Below the pieces are notes generated by a model. It worked only from the letters and a program-made list of their open reading frames with translations, had not been told where the DNA came from and searched no databases. 64,000 nucleotides of DNA, taken from the NCBI RefSeq assembly GCF_003590095.1, contig NC_039479.1, positions 3,100,001 through 3,164,000 on the forward strand, in the 5' to 3' direction. Shown here piece by piece: positions 52,801-58,800 of the stretch (position 1 is the first letter of the stretch; each line of letters begins with the position of its first letter). The stretch is from Trichoplusia ni (Eukaryota; Arthropoda; Insecta; Lepidoptera; Noctuidae). A program made the translations under genes and the position numbers.

Positions 52801-55800
52801 TTGTATGTTGACAAAGTAGTTTAAATATAATATATGTAAACTTATAGTAAAAACTTAAAAACAAAAATTAATAATTAATGACTGTATGAAATGACTGCAC
52901 GGATAGCCGAGTGGTTGAGGTCAACACACCAAATCCACTGTGCACGACGTGTCGCGGTTTCGATCCCCGCGTAGGACAAGCATTTGTGTGATCCACGTTG
53001 TTCTGAGTCGGGGTGTCTTTGTGCATGTGAATTGTGTGTTTGTAAAACTCACCGCGACACAAGGATTAAATTCCTTACTGCGGGAGTCGTTTTTTTAAAC
53101 AAAGACAAAAAAAAAACATCTCGTCACTGTTTGGGAGTATGCCCACGAGGCTGGCGGGAGGAACACATCTGTGACACGTCGCGTGCTATGGGTCTATCGT
53201 GGTGACCACTGGGCTAGCCGTGCAGTTATAACCTTATATCAAGCTTCCATAATTAGTTTGGAGATAGTAAATTATAATAAATAATTTCTACTCCAATAAG
53301 AATTAAGTAGAAAATAACTTTACGATTCATCCAAATGGTCAGTCTTTCTCATGTGTCGACTCATCCAGCTACCTAACCTTCGTGGTGAACCTGCTTTTCA
53401 GAATTCGGGATGATAGAACAAAAAGCCGAAGCGGAACCGGAAGCTGAGCCTGAACTTATGGAGGAAGAAGAAGGCGAGGAGGAAAAAGAGTATACGGTGA
53501 GATATTTGCTATTGCACATATTAGGTATGTGGAACGACACAGAACTAAAACTTGAATAAAAAGTGCGAGATGGCATCGGGACACTGAGGGCTCCGTACAT
53601 ACAGCCAAAAAAAAAATACCAGTCGTATGACAAAAAAATTAAAAGGTGGAAAGCCACGAATTTATTTGTAACTTAACTAATTTACGACCATAACCTCGAC
53701 TTTTATTTTTAGTATTTGTTGTTATGGGGCAATAGAAATACATCATATATTAAAATTTGCGATTCATGTCATACAGCCTAGTGGCAAACGGACAGACAGC
53801 GGTGCTCCAGTAATAGGGTTCTGTTTTTATCCTTAGGTTAGATTACCCCTTTCATTTGATACTTGCAGTTGGAAATATTTAGTCTGATATTTTGTAGCAG
53901 CGGCCATCCTTGACCTATTCTGATGTATTCTCCAATACGAGAAAAGCCCAGTAAATTATAGTCAACGACAAAAATTAAAATAGGGTTTTTTATTATCTTG
54001 TAATATCTACCGTATTAGAGAAATGTGTATCATACAGCTTGAAGAGTACGTCCTGCGCGACCCGCTGTTGTTCGGCGACTACCGTAACGCACTCGACGAA
54101 GAGGAGATCCGGTACTACGAAGATCTACTTGACTATGAGGCTGTGTACTTCTTATTCCAAGAGGTAATCAATATAGCCTAGCATTCGTGGCTCCCAATCT
54201 GTCAGCCTATTCAAACGTCGTGTCAAAGAACACTATCTCGCCTCAGTAAGATAGTCTTATTTCCTCATCCATGTAACTTTATATATATATATATATGTAT
54301 ATATCCATGTATATATTTGATATAAATTGTACTTCTTTTTTTCCTATATATTTTTTTTTTTTTTTTACACACTGTGTCTATGTTTCCTTTTTTCTTATCT
54401 CCTGTCGCAGGTCTGCTGGCAGAAATTTCTTAAGAAATAAGCAGTACCTTTGTACCTATTGTATTTTCATTTTTATACTTGTTTTATTCCTACAATGTTG
54501 TGTGTACATAAATAAATAAATAAATAAATAAATAAATATATTTTAGTCTCGTTTTATAAGAACAGGGAAACTGACACTGCGTCTACAATACTCAGTTAGA
54601 CGAAATAGAAAAATAATGCAGATTTTTTTTAATACTTTAACTGTTTATTCGCAAGACTTTTCATTTATTTTCTCGTACTTTTATACTTTTTCAATTCAAG
54701 GTATTATTCCGGTTCTTACTTCCCAATTTGTAGACTGGCAGACTGGATTAATGATGACATTATTTACAGTATAAAAAGAAAACGAATTTTAAATATTCCA
54801 AGTTTATTGATTTGATCAATTGGTATTGACTGCTCCTAAGCCTACTTTCAATAAATAAATAATGTCCTTGTAGATCCTGGACGACTACAACGACCGCGTG
54901 GGCAAGATGTCGGTGGTCCTGTTCGAGGACTGCCTGGAGCACCTGACGCGCACGCACCGCATCCTGCGCATGGACCGCGGCAACGCCATGATCATCGGCG
55001 TCGGCGGTTCTGGCAAGAAGTCCATCTGCAGGCTCGCCTCATTCGCAGCCGGTAGTAAAATGACCTATAGAGATCCTAACACAACGCTGCTTTAAAGTAT
55101 GTAATGTTATTGCACTTTGGGACCTTAATAGCGCATTACACTACACTTCGTAACGTGGCAACTCTCTTTGAGAACTGCAACAGTGGTGGTCAGCGCCCTA
55201 ACATATAAAAACATTTTATATGCATCTTAGACTCGGCTTTAAGCTGATGTAATTTTTTCCATCGTCGAACACTTTTACAGATTTATTATGGGCCTAATAT
55301 CTGCCTCGCAATGCTCTCTGCGTGGGTATAGCTTGGGTATGGTTTGCACATGAATTTACAACTGATACATATTTTTATACTTCTGTATACAGATTATTGA
55401 CAAATTATATCTAGGCACAAAACAAATGATCCTGCTCATCAGGCATTATTTTAACTGTATGGTAGGCGAACCTACGACCTCTAGAATTGCAATAAAGGTT
55501 ACTAACCATTAGACGATCGGAAAACCTAAACTAAAAATAAAACAATAAACCTAGTGTTGATCCTAATCGACTATTTTTATTACAAATTATGCAGGCTGCG
55601 ACATGTTCGAGATCGTGGTGACGCGTAACTACAATGAGAACACCTTCAAGGACGACATGAAGCGGCTCTACAACGCTCTCGGGGTGGAGAACAAGAGGAC
55701 TGTGTTCCTGTTCACTGCTGCTCAGGTATGCACTATGTACTAGACTATTTTATGTACCTTTAGTAAGTGTGTGTGTTGCACTATGTACTAGACTATTTTA

Positions 55801-58800
55801 TGTACCTTTAGTAAGTGTAGTGGTGGTTGATGTACAACCGTGTTAGAGTGAGTAATGAATGCACTCAAAAAGACTTTGGTACTTGCTGGTTTTTAATCTG
55901 ATACCTTTGACTGGGCAGTCCGATAGTGATGCCACTATGCAATCACTAAATATAATATGTATAAATAAAAACGATGGCCTAGTAATTCATTTACTAAATG
56001 CTCACCCATGTGTCTGGTACTGGTGCTGCTGCAGGCTAGAGTTTTTTTTAGATTTATATATAATTTGAAACCACTGTTAAAAGATGAAGGAAAATATCCC
56101 CGAGAAAACCTAGATTACCTGCTTGAAATAGAGAAGACTTCAATTTCTTCAAATCCTTAAATAACGGGATATGACGTAAAATACAGTATGTCATGCCATG
56201 GAAAATGATGGGAAAAAGACAATTCTTGAATAGAGAAACTCTTTAATAGCCCGTTAATATTCGAGTAGATCGTGGAGGAGGGTTTCCTGGAGTTCATCAA
56301 CAACATCCTGATGATCGGCATCATCCCGGCGCTGTTCAACGATGACGAGAAGGACGCCATCATCAACGCCGTGCGCAACGACAGCGTCGAGGCCGGACAC
56401 GGGGTGGGCAAGTGAGTTAACCTTGTGAAATAACTAACCCGATAGTAACCAATTAGTTTTTATTAATCAAGGACAAGACCTCCCAAATTATACCATTTAA
56501 AATATTTTTTTTTTCTGAGGGTTTTATTTGTTGGTAAGTGCACTGAGTGATTAGTTTTTCAGATTTTCTTAATTGATAATAATATGGATCTATGCGAAAA
56601 TACGAATGGTGCTTTTTACATTTATTTTTGTTATATTCTGAATTAAAATGTCAGTTCAGAAGCAGCAATCTAATATAGACTTTAAAAGTAGGATGTTAAG
56701 GTTCTATATATTTTTGACAGGGATGCAGTGTGGAACTTCTTCTGCGGTAGATGTCACGAAAATCTTCACGTGGTCTTATCCATGTCGCCCAGTGGAGACA
56801 TATTGAGAAATAGGTAATACAATAAACAGAGATATTATATATTGTGCTTTTGTAAAATAATTAACAAAAAATAGTTGAATTAATATTTTTCATCAGTCTT
56901 AAGAATAATAATAATGAATTTAACAACTATCATTATTTTACCAGATGTCGTAGTTTCCCCGGATTGGTAAACAATACGACCATTGATTGGCAGTTCCCGT
57001 GGCCAAAGCAGGCTCTGTTAGCAGTCGCCAATGTCTTCCTGGCAGATGTAAGTAACTTTATACATGTTTATCATTTTACTTTTTTAATATTCTAGAATGA
57101 AACCAAAAGCCAACGATAGGAGGAATATATAAGTAATTATATAAGACTTTCAGAGTACCAGAATTTGTAGTTCATTTGTGAGGAAAGAACCTCTAATTAT
57201 GCGTAATAAACTTAGAAAATATTAACCTTAAATAATGATGAACTTAACAGTTTAGTTGGACCACCCTTTAATGTCACTCAGCTGGGCAAAAGCCTTTCAG
57301 AATCTTTAACCACAGTTCACCACCTTGAGCAGTACCATAACATCCAACCAATCCCTTCCCCAGGTAGCAAAGATCCCAGAAGAGTTCCGCCCCATCATAG
57401 TGGAGCACGTGGTCCACGTGCACATGTCCATCGCGCACTACTCGCACGAGTTCCTGCTGCGCCTGCGCAGGAACAACTACGTCACGCCCAAGCACTACAT
57501 GGACTTCCTCACCAACTACCTGTCGCTGTTGAAGGAGAAGGATGCCTTTATTGTGGCGCAGGTATGGAAACAACTATCTTAATTCCGTATTTTGTATGGT
57601 TAATCATTTAACATGTTGTCAAATCAATGACAAACATGTCTTATCAATACCACGACCGTGGTTTATTGGATAAAAGACGAATCGAAGCGTTTGTATTAGA
57701 CTTGAAAGGTGAGTAACTAATTGTGGTGTTCATCAGCTTCCAAAAACTTTGCAAAAAGCAACCGCTCATTGGCAGAACAAAAAGGTTGTTCCTCCAATCT
57801 TGAGCGGTTAGATAAAGCATTAAACTGCAAAGATCTGACACAAAAATGGTTAAATTGTTTCTTGTGGAATAGAATACCTTGTTGTTAATTTAAAATGTAT
57901 GTCAATAAATTGTCACCAGTGCGAGCGTCTGATAGGAGGACTAGCGAAGATCGAGGAGGCGAACGTGCAGCTCGCTGACCTCAACGCCAAGCTAGCGATA
58001 CAGAAAGTCATCGTCGCTGAACAGACGAAGGAGTGCGAGTTACTGCTCAAAGAAATCTCAAAGGGTAAGTCCTTTAATATAAGGTGATGTTATATCAGAT
58101 TTATTATAGAAACGGTAAAATATTATCTTTATGGTAGTGTGGGCTGATACAGGGCACACCATATGTATAAGTACTGTGAAAGTTGTAGGAGGGACACACC
58201 GCTTTACACCGGGCAATGCGTCTTCCACAGCAGTATTGTTTCAATTATAAAAATGAATGTTTTCAGGAACTGGACTTCAATTCCTATTGTACAGGCTCAC
58301 TGAAATGATTGTCTTTTTAGTAGTGACTTGATATCTCAAAGACTCAATGAATAGTTTGCGTTACAAAATTTTCTTACTTATAGCAACGGATGCAGCAACG
58401 ACCAAACAGCAGGTCGCATCGGTAAAGTCAGCGGAGATAACAGAGCAGAGTGCGATCATATCTGTTGAGAAGGAGGAGGCCGAGGAAGTGTTGTCGGCGG
58501 CGCTGCCCGCGCTGGAGGCCGCGCGCCTGGCGCTGGCGGACCTCGACAAGAACGACATCACAGAGATCAGGTCCTTCGCCACGCCGCCAGAGGCTGTGCA
58601 GGTATACACGGAGACGGGGGAAAAAGATCAAAGATTTTGGTCATTTTTTATATGACTTTTGGGTAAACTGAAATTTTGACATTTCGTTTACGTTTTAGTC
58701 AGTTATTAAATGATTCAACGGCTCACTCATCGTATGTATCGGAATTGCCCAACTTTGTATCATGTAATAATGATTTATCCTCACGACACTTACTGAAAAC

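Noticed and set aside
58450..58671. Arg-rich frame overlapping the stalk exon
   Set aside because: It is an out-of-frame reading of dynein exon 70. The in-frame product is a clear coiled coil.
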